Shown piece by piece: positions 4,934 through 5,070 of a stretch of 5,070 bases of DNA. Source of the stretch: JBBKXP01 sp038251315 (GTDB taxonomy: Bacteria > Pseudomonadota > Alphaproteobacteria > Rhodobacterales > Rhodobacteraceae); assembly GCA_038251315.1 (NCBI GenBank), contig JBBSBK010000149.1, positions 1 through 5,070 of the forward strand. The letters are read 5' to 3'. The translations under genes were made by a program, and so were the position numbers. Within the stretch, counting starts at the first letter, position 1. Every line of letters starts with the position of its first letter. The notes beneath the pieces are model-generated. The model was given only the letters and a program-made list of their open reading frames with translations, was not told the DNA's origin and searched no databases.

Positions 4934-5070
4934 ATGTATGCACTCTACGGAACCCTCGATCTGATCCTCAGCGTGATCTTCACCATCATGCTGGTCTATA
5001 TCATCATGGGTTGGCTCATCAATTTTCAGGTGCTGAACATCCGCCAGCCATTCGTCTCGCAGGTCTGGAC
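4934..5070 (+). CDS. yggT: YggT family membrane protein, N-terminal part (runs off window)
   Basis: The first 45 codons of a YggT-family protein, cut by the right edge. A hydrophobic helix covers about residues 7-28, followed by the strongly conserved family signature GWLINFQVLNIRQPF (26-40) and VSQVW (41-45). Full-length members have about 90-100 residues with one YggT unit, or about twice that with two units; which applies here is not visible. YggT proteins are inner-membrane proteins of unclear role, linked in some bacteria to osmotic tolerance or to division-associated gene clusters. The ATG is preceded by AAAGGA (4922-4927), six bases away. It is transcribed divergently from the five-gene cluster. 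Confidence 0.93.
   Translation, partial: MYALYGTLDLILSVIFTIMLVYIIMGWLINFQVLNIRQPFVSQVW

Overview
The window is GC-rich DNA that looks like a chromosomal segment of an alphaproteobacterium, most likely Rhodobacterales (Rhodobacter/Roseobacter type). This rests on codon use with strongly GC-biased third positions, on the character of the proteins (a UMF1-type transporter, a periplasmic phytase-like esterase, a MepA lipoprotein, and a YggT N-terminus carrying the WLINFQVLN motif), and on a stretch complementary to an alphaproteobacterial 16S rRNA 3' end. No species can be named. I see no phage or transposon genes, tRNA or rRNA genes, or CRISPR array.

Layout. Positions 1-357 hold no ordinary protein gene. 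Bases 12-115 form a symmetric imperfect inverted repeat built from TTGYACAG-like octamers. Bases 114-146 are a strong intrinsic terminator read on the minus strand. Bases 147-333 look like a short independent transcription unit on the minus strand: a TTGACA -35 element, an exceptionally long Shine-Dalgarno sequence, an 18-codon mini-ORF and hairpins. Positions 358-4806 carry five minus-strand genes, in transcription order: a hotdog-fold thioesterase-like protein (4270-4806), a UMF1/Atg22-like MFS transporter (2847-4208), the murein endopeptidase lipoprotein MepA (1912-2850), a secreted phytase-like esterase (1057-1911) and a YhhQ/VUT-family queuosine-precursor transporter (358-987). Positions 4807-4933 are a divergent intergenic region. 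At 4934 a plus-strand yggT gene starts and runs off the right edge.

How the genes may work together. The MFS and mepA genes overlap by 4 bp (ATGA), and mepA directly abuts the esterase gene, so these three are very probably one translationally coupled unit. The thioesterase gene (61 bp upstream) and yhhQ (69 bp downstream) may share the transcript. The products act mainly at the envelope: inner-membrane transport, outer-membrane lipoprotein cutting of peptidoglycan crosslinks, and periplasmic esterase activity. yhhQ serves tRNA modification and is probably only a passenger.

The protein genes are ordinary housekeeping or accessory types. The part that best repays a second look is the left 330 bases: the candidate small RNA or leader-peptide unit and the symmetric repeat behind its terminator.
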